Assembly (NCBI RefSeq): GCF_036669915.1
Contig: NC_089325.1
Coordinates: 11,987,231 to 12,051,230 of the forward strand
Reading direction: 5' to 3'
Origin: Pocillopora verrucosa
Taxonomy: Eukaryota; Cnidaria; Anthozoa; Scleractinia; Pocilloporidae
Length of the DNA: 64,000 nt
The notes beneath the pieces are model-generated. The model was not told where the DNA came from. It saw nothing but the letters and a program-made list of their open reading frames with translations, and did no database searches. Of the stretch, positions 24,814 through 38,259 are shown in pieces. Numbering within the stretch: position 1 is the first letter of the stretch; each line of letters opens with the position of its first letter. The position numbers were made by a program, and so were the translations under genes.

Positions 24814-25635
24814 TTCTTTTTCAAGCTACTGAAAAAATATTGCTTTCCACGATTTCAGTAGAGAATTTATGGAATCAAATCAATAACAATTCTTAACTAC
24901 ACGGCTATCTTTCATCTCTTGTGTAAGGTAGTTGATTCGTCGCGACATCCTTCACAATTAACAACTTTAAGCGTGCGTCAAGTGAAACGTGAAACGTGAA
25001 CGGTCGTGTGAAAGACGATGGCTCTATGTCATTTAGGAAACCAAGGATTGCATTGAAATAATTAGGAGTTAAATCGTTCAACTTCGTTATTGTAGGTGAG
25101 TAAATTATTTTACTTTCTGGACTCTGCCTGTAGATGTCAGCCTAAGAAACACGGCATGACAAGGTCAAAAACTTGATTGGTTCAAAGCTGCACAAAAATT
25201 AACGAATAAAATTTGCGTAAAAAGTGAATTTCTGCCGTAAACTAAAAATGCACAAGAATTTATTAACAGTGTTTCAGATTCTTTTATCGTGCTTGGCCAA
25301 ACTGTTTTCGTTTCAGGCGCAGGTGGGTATAAGGGGTTTTTGTCAAACCCAGAAGTAACTCTTGAGTTAAGATAATTATTTACTATCAATACGGAACACG
25401 TCCTTCAACCCAGCCTACTAGAGTCAAGGAAACGCGCTGTTACATAATAATCTGTGGGCTGTTCAATGATAGAGTTTTTAAATAGGCATTTTCAAGCAAG
25501 AAATTTCGAATGAAAATCGAACTAGTTTGAGACTTAACCATTTATTTCTAATTCTCCCCCCTAAAAATCTCTATTTCTCGCTCGTTCCTAGTAAGCAATT
25601 ATCACACTGCCAGGTTACCTGGCGATGTGAAGAAA

Positions 25636-25713
25636 GTTATATAACAAGAGCGTCAGACTTTGCACGTGCAATAGGCGCCATGTTTGTTACATAAGGGAAG
25701 ACAGCTGCACGTG
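25636..25713. promoter_or_regulatory. E-box/D-box/E-box module of bZIP-A
   Basis: CACGTG at 25663-25668, D-box TTACATAA at 25687-25694 and CACGTG at 25708-25713, preceded by the palindrome GTTATATAAC (25636-25645). The module ends 150 bp before the bZIP-A start codon. E-boxes are CLOCK/CYCLE-type bHLH sites and D-boxes are PAR-bZIP sites. Motifs are exact; function is inferred. Confidence 0.6.
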
Positions 25714-25863
25714 CCGATATTTTCAACCAATCAGAGTAATCTATGCAACACGACAGCAGAACTCTTGTCATAAACATTACTTTCCTAACATTTTCAGCAA
25801 TAGATAACCATTTTTTGCTTAGTCTCAGTGAGTGTGTACTTCGACTGAGAAGATCGCCAACTC

Positions 25864-26923
25864 ATGATGTCTAGTCGTTCAAGTCCAGCAGCCCCAAACC
25901 AAAGTAAGTCATGGATAGATATCTGTTAGAAAACTCTTCCTTGATCACGTCAATTCAGTAAGTCTAGTTACGTCATCGTTGCAGGCAAGATAGAACGAAG
26001 AGCTGTTTTTTGTCTTGGACTCCTCGTTGTTCGAAGGCTGATCGTTTAAGGCCTTATATCATTCTTCTTTAAAATCAATGGCCATCCCTGGAACGACATT
26101 TTATTTGCATTTGTTGTTACTCAAGAGAACTAAGCTACATGTTACTTGTTTGTTTGTAGGCGATGATAGTGAATCGAGTGACTCGGGTGTCGATACGCTT
26201 TCGACATCCACGAGAGGCAGTTTTCCTTCAGATTATATGGACCTGGATGAATTCCTTTCTGTGCAAACTCAGAACTGTCAGGAAAATACCCAAGCGTCAT
26301 GTGAGGATCCACAAAATTTGTCTCTGGTAGCTAGTACTAGTACCAGAGTTGCTGCTACCACCGTTAGTGGTCTTGTGGAACAAGTTTCTCCAGCGGTCAC
26401 AGAGTTTTCGAAAGTGGCTGCCAGTGTGAACAACGTTTTGTCTTCCGTGGTCTTATCGAAAATGTCATCACTTCCTTTGCAAGTGGACCCAGCCGTTTTT
26501 CAGACCCTCCGAGCAAACACTTCTCAACCAGAGGGAACAAACGCGATTGTACAATGGTGCCAGTCTGTTGGAGGGACAAGGCAAGATCATCAAGAGGCAA
26601 GTGGCCCCCAGCCTGGAAAAACTCCGGTTCGGCGACGTCGAAATTCTAAATACGTCTACAATCCTTTGCCGATCACGAAAAAGGCGGAACGGAAGTTTTA
26701 CAGCCAGTCTCAAAAAGACGAAAGATATTGGGAACGTAGAATAAAAAACAATGTTGCAGCGAAAAGGTCAAGAGACTTACGTAGACAGAAAGAAATTGAA
26801 GTCACTGAAAAGTATAAGAATCTCGAGAAAGAGAACGCCAATCTGAAAGAGGAAGTGCGGAGATTGCGAATGAAGGCCGATGAACTCGAAAAGAAACTTG
26901 CTTCTTTTCAAGGTTCTCACTAA
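25864..26923 (+). CDS. PAR-type bZIP transcription factor A (HLF/TEF/DBP-like)
   Basis: Two exons, 25864-25903 and 26160-26923, join in phase 1 to give 267 residues beginning MMSSRSSPAAPNQ. A DSG motif (21-23) and DYMDLDEFL (38-46) match the N-terminal activation segment of vertebrate HLF/TEF/DBP. A basic proline-containing PAR-like stretch (about 165-200, NPLPITKKAERKFY) leads into the bZIP: ERYWERRIKNNVAAKRSR (201-218), basic region to about 226, then a leucine zipper with regular leucines to about 262. Members bind D-boxes as dimers in the nucleus and are often light- or clock-driven. The upstream region carries exact E- and D-boxes. An in-frame ATG at 26078 lies in the intron and is not used. 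Ortholog assignment among HLF, TEF and DBP is not possible. Confidence 0.9.
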
Positions 26924-27656
26924 GGCTTAAAGAACACGTAGAGACTGAGGGGAGGGATGTGAGTAGTATTTGACGCTGTCGTGACATCAGTATGGATTAT
27001 GTATACGTCATTGCCACTCTTAGCTGGAAGTAAGGGCTTCATTGGAAGTCTGTACCTGGCATACATGTAGTTGACACTAGAATTGTTAGGCAACCAGTGA
27101 CAGAGTTGCATTCAGAATCTTTCTCAAAGCCAAAAACCAGTGAGGCTTCCATAGGACTTATAAGAGAGGAGCTCTAGATGCTAATTGCATAGGAATCAAA
27201 TGCTTAGAATATAATCACAGAGCAATCCCCATCTACTTCACAACATAGTTATTCTCCCAACTACGTACAAGTGTCCTCAGATGAGGACAAGACCCACATT
27301 TAGATGGTGTTACTGGCCTTACGGCGTTGTTGGAATTATTTCTGATATGACAGAATTGGCCCCTTGCCACTGGGTGGTGAAGGGATCATTAATTTCAAAA
27401 TTCCAATTTCCTGCTTCTGAACAGTACTATTTGTTTCATGAGCAAGCTTCTTTAAACGCCCCTTGTACATTGAAGAAATTTTATACCACCAAAGAAGTCT
27501 TTAAGCCATAAAGACTTAGTTTGACAAGGTTTGTAGAAATAGCAATATAAAGGAGTTATTGCTATTTCATATTTGTAAATTAGTCTGAAACTTATCTTTA
27601 TAGATTGAGTGTGTGCAGTAGTACATTTTAGTTTATGCCAGTTGATGGTGTTTAAA

Positions 27657-27662
27657 AATAAA
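27657..27662 (+). other. Polyadenylation signal of bZIP-A
   Basis: AATAAA about 730 bp after the stop codon, followed by a T-rich stretch. It is the first canonical signal downstream. Confidence 0.5.
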
Positions 27663-29467
27663 GTTCCTCTATTCCCAGGAATATCTTTGCTCTTGATTTC
27701 CTATTATTAGTAAAAGATAATTGGTGAACCAAATGCAAAGATCTCATTACCACTTATCATCTGATCATCTACATCATGGGGGCAGAAGTATCAAGTTACA
27801 TCCAATCTACCTGAATTTATGCAAGTGACAAATAAACTTAAATAACTCTAGGGCTGGAACCCAATTTGCTTGTCTGGGTTATGACTACAGACAGATTTAT
27901 GCAATGAAAAGTCTTTTCCTTTAGCAATCAAAAATATGACAACTCTTGATCAGGGAGGTTAGACACATCAACTGACCTTTTGTTAGGAGAAAATGAACCT
28001 GCTATTTCTCCCTAAAATTAAGCCCAGGCTTAGAGATTAAAATTAACACCAAACAAAGAAGCCCTTGTTTGTCAAACAAACTCTCCTTGTTGGAACCCTG
28101 AGAGATGTATGAAGCACAGTGTGGAGAATGTGCATGCTGAAGTAAGGGGACGAAGACGGTGCAATGATGTGATCTGTTGACTGCCCCTGCCTGACAACAG
28201 GACTGTCCAACTACACACTCCTATCCTCAGCAGAGCACACACTGAAATAAGTATCCAAACTGAGTCCCTGATAAGCAATCTTGGGTTGAATTAATATTAA
28301 ATCACTAGAAATGATGGCAATTCATAAGATTTTTGGAAGTCTTGGGGCATTTGCTAATCATCAAAACAGTAACAGTTGATCAGACTCTAAACTGTGCCCT
28401 TCTGTATAAATGATGACTTCTTGATGATATCTTTGTCAGAAAGCAGTGATTATGATGTAAGAAATACCAAGGGCTTCACTTGCCTCTTGCTATAAATACT
28501 AACATCAAGATCCACAGAAATGTGTGAAATTTAAAGGATGAACCACCATCCAAAATTCCTAATTTATTTCTAGAAATAAGTGAGGGTTGTCAAAAGGGCA
28601 AATATTCTTGATATGCCAAAAGGGAATATTTATAGACTCTGAAATTTGACCTTTGGTTTACCTTGGAGATTAGTGATGATTACTTCATCAGGGAGCAGAA
28701 ATGATGTTACAAGAAGTGTTAAGGGGATTCCCAATCACCTCTCATTAATGTCAATATCAAGTTATCAAATTATTTTCGAAAAAAAGCAAAGGGGCATCAA
28801 TTGGCCAAATATTCAAAATTTGTTGAGTTAAAATAGGCAGCTTTGTAAGAAGGGTACAGCTTTAATATGAACCTTTAAATGTGGGGGATGTTAATAGGCT
28901 TTGCTAAAGAAAATGGAAGTCAAAGCAACCCTGATTTCATCACCGACATTTGACTACCAAACAGAAAAGATCAAGAAATGTTAACCTTGTGCAACATACC
29001 TTTAACCCTTTAGGCCTTGGCTGTCACCAGCATCTCATTTCTCCTCATGGTAATACTTCTGAATCATTCATAAGTTCATGAGAATGTAGGAAATGATTGC
29101 CAGCTCAAGAAGCTTCGATTGTTCAACAAATTCTCATCAACAACACCTTGGGAAATGTATGGAGAATATGCATACTGAAGTGAGTGTGTCAAGGTAAAGA
29201 ACAAACAAGTAAGAATCACAACAACACTCGTCTTTCATCTTTATATTTCACCAGTTTATTAACTGTGGCTAGGTTCAATAGTGACAACCCATTCTCTTCA
29301 AGACAGTATGCTGCCTCATAACCAACACTAACGAGAGACGGAAAGTGTCTTGTTTGCCTTAATGAATTGAGATTAGAGAAAATCACCTCTTTCACCCTTC
29401 ACTTATCAGTAATTAAGCATGTAACCAAATTTATTCTGGCTAGCAGGCAAGGGAACAATTTTGGTTC

Positions 29468-29679
29468 TTAACCCTTTAACTCCCAAGATCTCATTGGTAT
29501 TTCTCCTTACTGTCTGCTATACAATTCTTCAGATGTTAATTCTGAGAATTTGGTATTGGATCTACTAATAATCTCCTAATTGATACTTTCCTTGATTCTC
29601 ATCACTTGTCTTCTTGATTTTGTATTGATAATGTAAGGAGAAATTCTGTCTTGGTCACTCATGGGAGTTAAAGGGTTAA
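29468..29679. mobile_element. 212-bp MITE, well preserved copy
   Basis: TIRs TTAACCCTTTAACTCCCAAG and GGGAGTTAAAGGGTTAA, exactly 212 bp, same interior blocks as the 5886 copy. Confidence 0.85.
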
Positions 29680-30976
29680 CTAAAATTATAGGATAAAAAA
29701 GAACCAAGTAGCTTTTTTAATTGGAGAAAAAAAAAATGCATCCAGGGATCAAAATTGTAAAAAAAAAAATAACTACGAGCAAGTTTCTATTATGAAGTAA
29801 AAAATAATCCCACACAATTTTTAAGTGATTTAGTTGCAAACCTTCAGCTCTTATATCTACCTCTGGGGTGTAGCCATGTTTTTGAATTGTTTTAGGCTAG
29901 TCCCCTAGGAAAGTTCCATCTTTGTTTCAACATTTGCCAGAGTCATAATGTTAAAGTCAAGTGTGTGGACAAAAATATTAGGACCAGGCCTTCAGGCTAG
30001 CTACACACCTGTACTTGAAAATTAAATTATAAGTGATCCTGTCAGCTGTAACAGGAATAATAGCATAAAAACTCTGCATGGCTAAATTTCAGGTGATGGA
30101 AATTGGTTGGCACTTAGCAAAGTTGTTTGGGATATACTGATTCTCAGCTTCAAAAACACAGCTGTGAAAAAAGGAGCCTGCTTTTTGCTCTATTTTTCTG
30201 TGTTTATTGTGCTTTGATCAAAGAAATACTTGCATCTTTAAAATTGCTTAATTTTGATTGTAAACAACAAAAGAAAGTTTTAATTCCTAAAGAAAGGTCA
30301 GATATTACTGTGACAAAGTTATTCCTGAGAAAAAAAACTTTCAGTTTCTACCTTCACCCATCAAATAATGTGCAGCCACTACTCGGAGTTTGATTTCTGA
30401 AGAGATCTGCATCTTAGTTACTTAACAGAGGTCTTTCCTTCAGAAAAAATGGCAAATATTACCTTAGAACCAAGTCTTTGACAAAAATTTTCTTAAATGC
30501 TTCAAACATGGAAGCTAAGTCTACACAGCACTGAATCATGAATGAAATTTGACAACTTGTTATAAAATAATAAAAAACATGAAATGAAACAGAAAACCAG
30601 ACAAAAACTAAGTCTGGAAGTCATGTTTCTCTCTTGAAATTGCTCTACAAGAATTAAAATACAAAATTGATTTTTCTGTAAAAGGAAATAACATAAACTA
30701 TCCAAAGTGAATAATATTGTTTACACATAAATTTTTACACTGTGACCAGAATACTCTTTTCGTTGGAGTAACACTTAACTTTTGTTGATTTTTTGCGATG
30801 AAATAAATTACAAAACAACTCTCTCCCCATGATATAGTATATCTTAGTACAAATATACAATCTTATCCAGAAAGTGTACTGGAAATATTTTACTACAAAT
30901 AAAAATTACAAATCTTGTCATATGGGCATGTCCTATGCCACAAATATTGCTCCCTATCAGGAGAGTACATCAAATC

Positions 30977-31157
30977 TAACCCTTAAACTACAAAGATGAG
31001 AACTGAAATTCTCTATTAAACTTACATCTATTTTCTTGTAAATTAGGAAGACAAATTTGGCAGCAAGTCAAAATGACAGCCTAGAACTAATTCACAAGGA
31101 AATTTGCAACAGCTTGAAAGGAGAATTGATGATCAGATCTTGGGAGTTAAAGGGTTA
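30977..31157. mobile_element. MITE related to the 212-bp family, shorter copy
   Basis: The left end CTAACCCTTAAACT and the right end GGGAGTTAAAGGGTTAA resemble the family TIRs. The interior is diverged and about 30 bp shorter. Confidence 0.55.
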
Positions 31158-31435
31158 AGTTATGCTAGATATATTATCAGAGTTGCATGATTGAAAATTC
31201 CTCATAGTAATAAGTTACTCCAGAAAAGAAAAACCTCCTGAACACCATGTTACAGAGAAATTCCACTCTTACAATCAACTTATATCACAAAGAAACATAC
31301 AGTATATATATTTCTCCTTGTCAACATAACTAGCAGTGAACTTCCACAAAATATGCAAAGTCAATATAACTTGTAAATTATGTCCTCCAACTTGGCAAAG
31401 TAGAAAACCAGGTCATGAACCTCCAACACTATTTG

Positions 31436-34400
31436 TCAGCTTGATGTCTCCAAGACTACGCTGCAAACTCCCATTTTTTCGTTGTAGTCTAAGGATATGA
31501 TAAAATCATCCTCATCGACAAAGGCCTCCACAGCTTTATCATCAATTTCGGAGGCAGTCCTACAAGATAATAATCACAAAGCAAAGGGTTTAGAGTAATG
31601 TTTCTATCATTTGTAAAATGAAACTGTAGAAGGAATACATCAGTACAAAACAATCATGCAACATCACATCTGTGCATAGAAGACTGGGTGTCAAAATTTA
31701 AAATTTCACCCTGTGAAATTTTTCTGCTTTAATTTTTTACATATTGTTTTACAGTGAACTGATTGGTTTCAAATAAATTTCACATATTATGTAATGTTTG
31801 TATTTATTTAGCCAGATTGAGGGAAAATTATATGTCACATAAGAAAAGCTGTATTAGACAAACAATATTCTATGCACTGTTATCTCCCACTGAATCTTAA
31901 TACAAGGGCAAGAAACTATAGCAAACACATTGCTGATAAACCAAAAGAGCAGCAACTAAAATTTACTATTGGTTAAAACCTCACCACTTGTCACTTCAAG
32001 AGCAAAATAGTCAAGAAAATAAATTTTAAACCAAGCCAACAAAACAAACTGTATCTGACTAACCAAAATGACAAGAGGTAGGATCACAGATAGCTTGTAA
32101 ATATGCTATTTGTCACTTGCTCTTGTATTCAAGCGCAGTTTGATCAAAGCCCACACAAAGCAACATGAAACAATATTCTCCCCCAACCATCACAATGACA
32201 ACACACTATCACTTGCACACCAAGCTACTTAAGTTCTGACAAGAACCACTCCTGAGACAGACACTGTTACAAAAATTTAAATAAATAGGACTTCTGTTTG
32301 ACAACATGATCTTTTTTGGTGAGTGAAAGGTTATAGAGGTTAGATTTCTTCAAGAAATCCAAACAGAATCATCAAAGCAGACAAACAAGAGTGTACAAAT
32401 TCAGTCTTATTCGAGTCCCTTCAAGACTTTTGTAACCATGTCTACCTCAATGGATATGAAGCACTACAAACTGTGAACCCTTGCAGCATTGACTTTTGAC
32501 ACAAAAGTGCAATTAAGTGGAGTTTAACATTATATCAATGTATACTTCTCAACTGCCAAGCTTGCAAAGGGAAGAATTTCATGTAAAACTGCAGTTCTGA
32601 AAGCCAATTACAGATTTATGTTGGCTTCCACATTATTTCTGGAATAGTCAATCAGAAAATGTTCCTGAATGTTCTTTCTTTTTTCTTTTTTTTTTTTCTA
32701 TTCAAACTGTATATAATGTTAAAACTCCCTTCAGCAAAATTAACAAATACTAACAACATAAGTTCTTTTGGACTACTCATGACCAACAATTAGATAGAAA
32801 AAATAGAAACAGATTTCTTTGAGACTGGTTTGAGATTTTTACAATAAAATTGCTTTGGTATGGCTAGCGTTCTTTTAAAATTCTGTTAAATGTTATGCTA
32901 CCCTGCAACTTCGAAGGTGTGCAAAACTCCATCTGCAGACGTCCAGGAGGCCCTACCAACTGTGCCCACTCAGTTGCTGCAAAATTCAAACAATAAACTA
33001 ACGTACAAAACCTATTTACATTCACCATGCAATTCCGCAGTAAAACTAGATTCCAAACTGTTGTGTCACTTTGTCTATTTTCCTCTAGTGCTCTCAGGTA
33101 TTGAGGAAACCAAGGCCATCACAACACAAACAAAAGAAAACAGGATGTCGTAAAATGAATTAGGAGCAAGGAAATAACTTTCCTGGTTTGAAAATATCTC
33201 CTCAAAGAGTACCTGCCTGCTTGGATTGATGGTCTCAATTTGAGAACCAAGCAAAATCACCATACTGCAAAGACTATTTTTCAATCATTTTTTTCTAGTG
33301 GCTGGGGTCACACTCCAGAACAATCGATCAAAAAAATTCCACAATACCAAACTGTGCCACCTGCATCATTCTACATCCTTTACTTTGTTAGATAAGACAT
33401 AATTTAATATTAAATTTCTGCACTCCAAAGCAAAATAAAAATACTGAGTCAACCCATCAAAAAAAAAATTCTTCCTGTATTTTCATCTACAATTAGATAT
33501 GACAGCTTATTTTTCAGCAAAACCCTGTATAACTTGGAAGTCCATGTTCACTTCAACCAAAATCGAGTATTCATAAAAATTTGGTACCTCAGACCTCCCT
33601 TGAACTATTGTTTACAGATGGAAAGTTGGCAATTTCAAATGTGTGTCAAAGCCTTCAATCCTCTTCTCTTCTGGTTATTTCCTGGGTTATTTTTATTTAT
33701 CAGTTCAATTACTGCATCAAAGTACACTACTTTATAAAACAAGCAAAGTTTAAGGTAGAAATAATTTTGTCTCTGTTTCTTCAAAAACCAGAGTCTTTCA
33801 TTTAAATTTAACAATTTATTACCCTACAAAATTTTGATATGGAGCTTAGATTTATACTAAATACACAGAGGCTCTGTAAGAAATTAGGCCTGACTTAGCA
33901 AAACCACAGCAATTGAACTTGTACCTGTTTAAGATGACTTATATGTTTATGTTATACAGTCAACAGCAAGAAGAATGTTTGTGAGCCACAGCTTGGAATG
34001 ATGCCAGGATAAGTGTGACCCCAGCCCAAATATCAATAACTAGAAATTTATTTTTCATACTTTTGGACTAGAGTAAACCATGCTAAATGCAGTGAAGGAA
34101 CATAAATCAAAGCTAACAAACTGTGTACTGTACCAGTCAGCCTTGCACTGAGGAGGAACATTAGCTACAATCAAAACAGCAACAATCAAAAGGATTATAT
34201 TCCCAGATTAAAGTATACCACTGAGCATGGATAAATTATACAAGTCAATATCCCAATTAGCGCATGACCTGCCAGACTGCAACCTTGAAATTCAAAACAA
34301 TGGGGACACGAAACAAAACAGATCATCCTAATTGAATTTGCCCAGTTTGTCATTTATGAAGTCCATGTCAATGCTACTTTGTGCAATGATACTTGTTTAT

Positions 34401-36687
34401 GGGACACATTTAAGTATACATGTCGGGTTGCATCACAAAGTCAGAAATTAAATGGTGGGATATTGAAATGTGTACTATTTACTCATTCCAACCCTTCCAA
34501 TACCCCCAGCAGTCAATAAACACATGTTAAAAATACAGTACAATGACAAACAGACTTATACACATGGCTTACTAAAACATTTAAGCATCAACACTAATTC
34601 CATTACACTCATGGTTTAGCACTGTTAAGTCAATTAACCACAAATATGCACACAAACAGCCCCAACTTGCTCCATTAGTCCCTTTTAATCCAGATCTTAT
34701 TCACAGAATGGCACAAAGAAAACAAAAGTCAAATAAGCCACAACAACCTTCCTTTGAAATATCGCAGAAACAAATACATATATTTTTCATTTTTTTCCAA
34801 ATGGCCATGTCACATGAGCCATGCTGTGAATAGCACTAGGTAAAAATAACTTTTACTATTGTACCAAACTGATACTCTTCTACTGCATGAAACAAGAACA
34901 ATTTCCCGGGCAAACTAACATCTTCCAAATTGTGACAGTGTAAATTTTAACAATTTTAACAACATGTCAAAAACAGTGTTGTTGTCAGAGTAGAAAAGAC
35001 ATCACTTTGGCATTTTCCAATAATACAATTTATATCTAATTGCAATAAAAGGCAGCAAGCAAGGGAAGGGGTTCATTGAAAACTATTGTATAGTCAGCAC
35101 AAACATGCTGAGACAAGGCCAAAAAGTTCCAAATCTTACCCTAAAAATCAAAATAGTTAGACGTTGTAAACAAACTTTTAATGTTAATTGTTAAAATCTG
35201 AAGACCAAGAACTGAAGTAAGCGTGAAATTTTTATGAAAATTTATGGGACAATAATTTAGAAATTGTATTAAATGGTTGGCCTTCACTTAGAAAATAACA
35301 ACACAAACACCTAAACAATGCACAAAACCAAACGAACTTTGAACTCTCAAAAGAAACATTCCAAAAAAAACCCGTCGAGATCTCGTTGTCAGTTATTGTT
35401 GATGGAATTAAAAACAACAACAGTAAAAAAAACTTGCACTGTCACGATTTCACTCCCTTAACATAAAAATCTCGACGATTCATTAAGATAAATAAAAGCC
35501 TTTTTCATGAAATAATTTACAATTAACGTCAACAACAAAGCCACAAGCGAATATAATAGCATGACAAGGGTAACGAGTTCTGGGAATCATTCCTTTCAAC
35601 CGGATCAACACGACAATCAGCTTTGACGAGTAAATGCAACAGTAATCAAGATTTAATCAGTCGAACCAAAAGTACTAACAAAAAAGAAAAACCTTCAAAA
35701 AGCCAAACTCAGAATTTGAAAGAAATATTCATCGATCGAAAAAATGAATGGAGGTGTAAATAAAACTGGTTAGAAACTGGAATAACAAGTTACCACGTGC
35801 CAAGAAACATGAACTATGAGCTAACCCAGGCCGGCAAACGTGAGTGAAGCGAAAGATACGCCATAAAAATCATGACAGCAAACACGCAAAATAAGCTTCA
35901 GAAGCGCCTCGTAAATTGAAAGGGAGGATGAGAACTAATGCTTTATTTTTCGAATAAATTCAAAACCCTTGAAGTATGCAATATAAATGAAAATCGAATC
36001 TATTGTTTCGCAAAACTCGCTACGACTAACATGGAGAGAATGCAAATCTTTTACGTCTCAATAGTTCACCTTGCAGAACTGAACTATAAAGTAAGCAAAA
36101 TGACTTCTAACACAAACTAAACACGGTCAGCTGTTTCGAGCAAAAACTAGCGACAGCTCACGAGGGGAAAAAAACGTAAACTCGTGCACATACGATCATC
36201 TAGCATGCGTAAGTATACTAAAAATAAACAACTTCGATACTCCCCTTCGTACACACTTCCTGCCTTTCATTTTTGATTTAGGACTAAGATCGTGAAATCT
36301 CCACTCTCTAACGAGATTAAATTCAACTTACCCTTCTTTGCATCGAAGAGCGAAACTCGTGATTGAATCTGACGGAGTGCCGTACTTCTCAGACAACGCC
36401 AGTTTTAAACTCTCGACTGTTACTTCTTCCAGCATTATAGCATTGTACGCTTTCTCGCTCTCTCTGCGTACATATATCGTTAAGGCAGGCGGTGGCCGCC
36501 GAACGACACGTTTAATCCTAGGAGCTAGTTCAAGATCATCGAGGGCGTCCGCAGTTTTAGAAAACGCTTCGTGAGCAGTTCTCTTCCTTGCCTTCTCCCG
36601 TAAATTCTTAAACAAAGGAGTAGAGTACTTTTCTTGGTCAAATTGAGAGGGAAAGCGGGCCTGCATAATCTTGACAACCATATCCAT
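31436..36687 (-). CDS. Protein with grainyhead-like C-terminal dimerisation domain, lacking the DNA-binding domain
   Basis: Two minus-strand exons, 36687-36332 and 31559-31436, join in phase 2 to 159 residues from the first ATG (MDMVVKIMQ). The open frame extends 12 codons further upstream to a TTG and then meets a stop, and an acceptor-like TAG at about 36703 leaves room for a 5' exon that I could not find. The C-terminal ~85 residues (TIYVRRESEKAYNAIMLEE, LSEKYGTPSDSI, DDKAVEAF, EDDFIISL) follow the spacing of the ubiquitin-like C-terminal domain of GRHL/grainyhead, where it mediates dimerisation. The N-terminal ~70 residues (LFKNLREKARKRTAHEAF) are unrecognised. No grainyhead DNA-binding fold is encoded between here and bZIP-B. 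It may be a stand-alone partner or inhibitor, or a truncated gene. The intron is 4.77 kb. Confidence 0.6.
31560..36331. other. Large intron of the grainyhead-like gene
   Basis: AT-rich, with no exon or named repeat recognised. Open frames at 32890-33153, 33534-33805 and 35232-35420 show no domain. Confidence 0.5.
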
Positions 36688-38249
36688 ACACTGAGGACCC
36701 TCTACAGTCCAATTAAAACTCAACCAAACTCCTCAAATCGATTTTCCAGCTCCCAGAAAGGGAAAAATAAGCGAAAGCAACGGCCCGTTGAGCTACTGTT
36801 TAACGCGACTATCCCGGAACTGACAACTCTCGAAATGAAACAAGACTTTCTCCGATAGAAAATTATTTCACAGCCTCTTGAAGCTCTCGAAGGTTTCACG
36901 CTTTGGTAATGTTCTGCCAAGAAAACGAAATGCTACGAAATATATTTGAATCTACATCTTTAGAAACGAAAAACAAGTTATAACAACACACGATGCTGGT
37001 CTCGCTTGACGGTGATAGTCTCGACGGCTTCTTAGTGCTAACCTGGTTGAGCAGGAGTTCCGATCCCCTACCAGTAGGGGGTAGGGATATGTTTATCCTA
37101 TGCATTAAGAAGAAGAAATAGCCATAAGATATTCCAGTTAGCTGTCAGAAAATCAGAGTAGATATAGTCTAATATCTTTTTTTAAAAATTGTCGATACCA
37201 TCGAAAAATTCGACATTATGGAGAATTTTTCATTGTAGCTCATCGTCCCTACTCCAGTGATTCTTCCTATTGCCTGGCTCCGTCATTACTATACGCGTCA
37301 TGGGATAATTAGTGCCAGTTCCTCATGCGTAACGGCTAGACCAATCACAAGCGAAGACGTACATGTGATTTCACGTGCAGTAGTTTCACGGCAAGAGAAG
37401 CAAATATCTAGTTTCCGCCGTTAGTATCTCCTAGACAAACTTGTTTTGACATTTCGTGGGCCAAGATTTGGCTGAATTTCTATAATTTACCCAAATTGTG
37501 GTTTGAAGTTTTTCTTTCGGATTTCACATCGCTCTTAATCCTGACCACAGATTTCGCTTGCGAAAAGCAGATTTAGTTTTGTCTTACTTTTCCGAGGTAA
37601 AATTTTTTGGTCTCCATGTTCTAGGCGAAGGTGATCGAACCTGCAGAGACCAACATCTATGAAACGGTTTCTTTGATATTTCATTCAAAAGTATTTTCTT
37701 CTTTGCGGATTTAAAGACCGTGATACGGTTTTTGTATTTTGTGCCAGGAGCATGCAACCTAAAGATGAGCCAACCACAATTATTTCGCACAAAAATAGCA
37801 ACCCGCACAAAAAAACCGTCTCTTCAGGGGTTTACATTTATAATCAGCAGAGAAAACCGCATTGATAGAACATATATTTTTAGGAGCTCCGAATCCTTAA
37901 AATTTGCATTGCTGGGCGAAAAAGGCTTACGAAAATCACATTTACCGGACCACCGTAAGACCCTAAGTGGCATGCGTGACTAAACGGAAAAAATTCGAAC
38001 CTTAAGGTCATTCAAGGATCTTTCCACATCGGTTGATCCAGTTTCGCAATATTAGCGGTTTGCTTTTTTTTTTTTACCTTTTTTTTTTCGCCACAAAAAA
38101 GGCTAAAGAGGTCACTTTAGCAGTGGTTCCTGGAGGGCACACTGCGTGGCAACAATAGGTTCCAAATGAAATCGCGCACGCAAAAAAAATTTGGTTTGGT
38201 GAGTTCGGCCACGCAAGAATACTCATCTACAACTCGATACCGCGAACCA

Positions 38250-38259
38250 GTTACGTAAC
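38250..38259. promoter_or_regulatory. Palindromic optimal D-box
   Basis: GTTACGTAAC is a perfect 10-bp palindrome and the optimal site of PAR-bZIP/E4BP4 factors. No gene start is visible close by. Confidence 0.4.

Larger units (their letters stand above)
23405..25635. other. Spacer between HMMR and bZIP-A
   Basis: No gene is seen. It holds the inverted hammerhead-like repeat (24511-24656), an isolated D-box (24804-24813) and a short tandem of GTGAAAC near 24981-24998. Open frames at 23931-24245 and 25165-25389 on the minus strand show no domain. Confidence 0.5.
27663..31435. other. Spacer and 3' UTRs between bZIP-A and the grainyhead-like gene
   Basis: No coding exon is recognised. It contains MITE copies at 29468 and 30977. 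TTTATT at about 29258 and 30207 could be minus-strand poly(A) signals for the gene ending at 31436. Short open frames, for example 30127-30393, have no domain. Confidence 0.5.

Noticed and set aside
26078-26159. ATG at 26078 as the bZIP-A start
   Set aside because: It is intronic; the exon at 25864-25903 has a good donor and joins in phase 1.
36332-36723. Translation start at 36723
   Set aside because: That codon is TTG; the first ATG in frame is at 36687.
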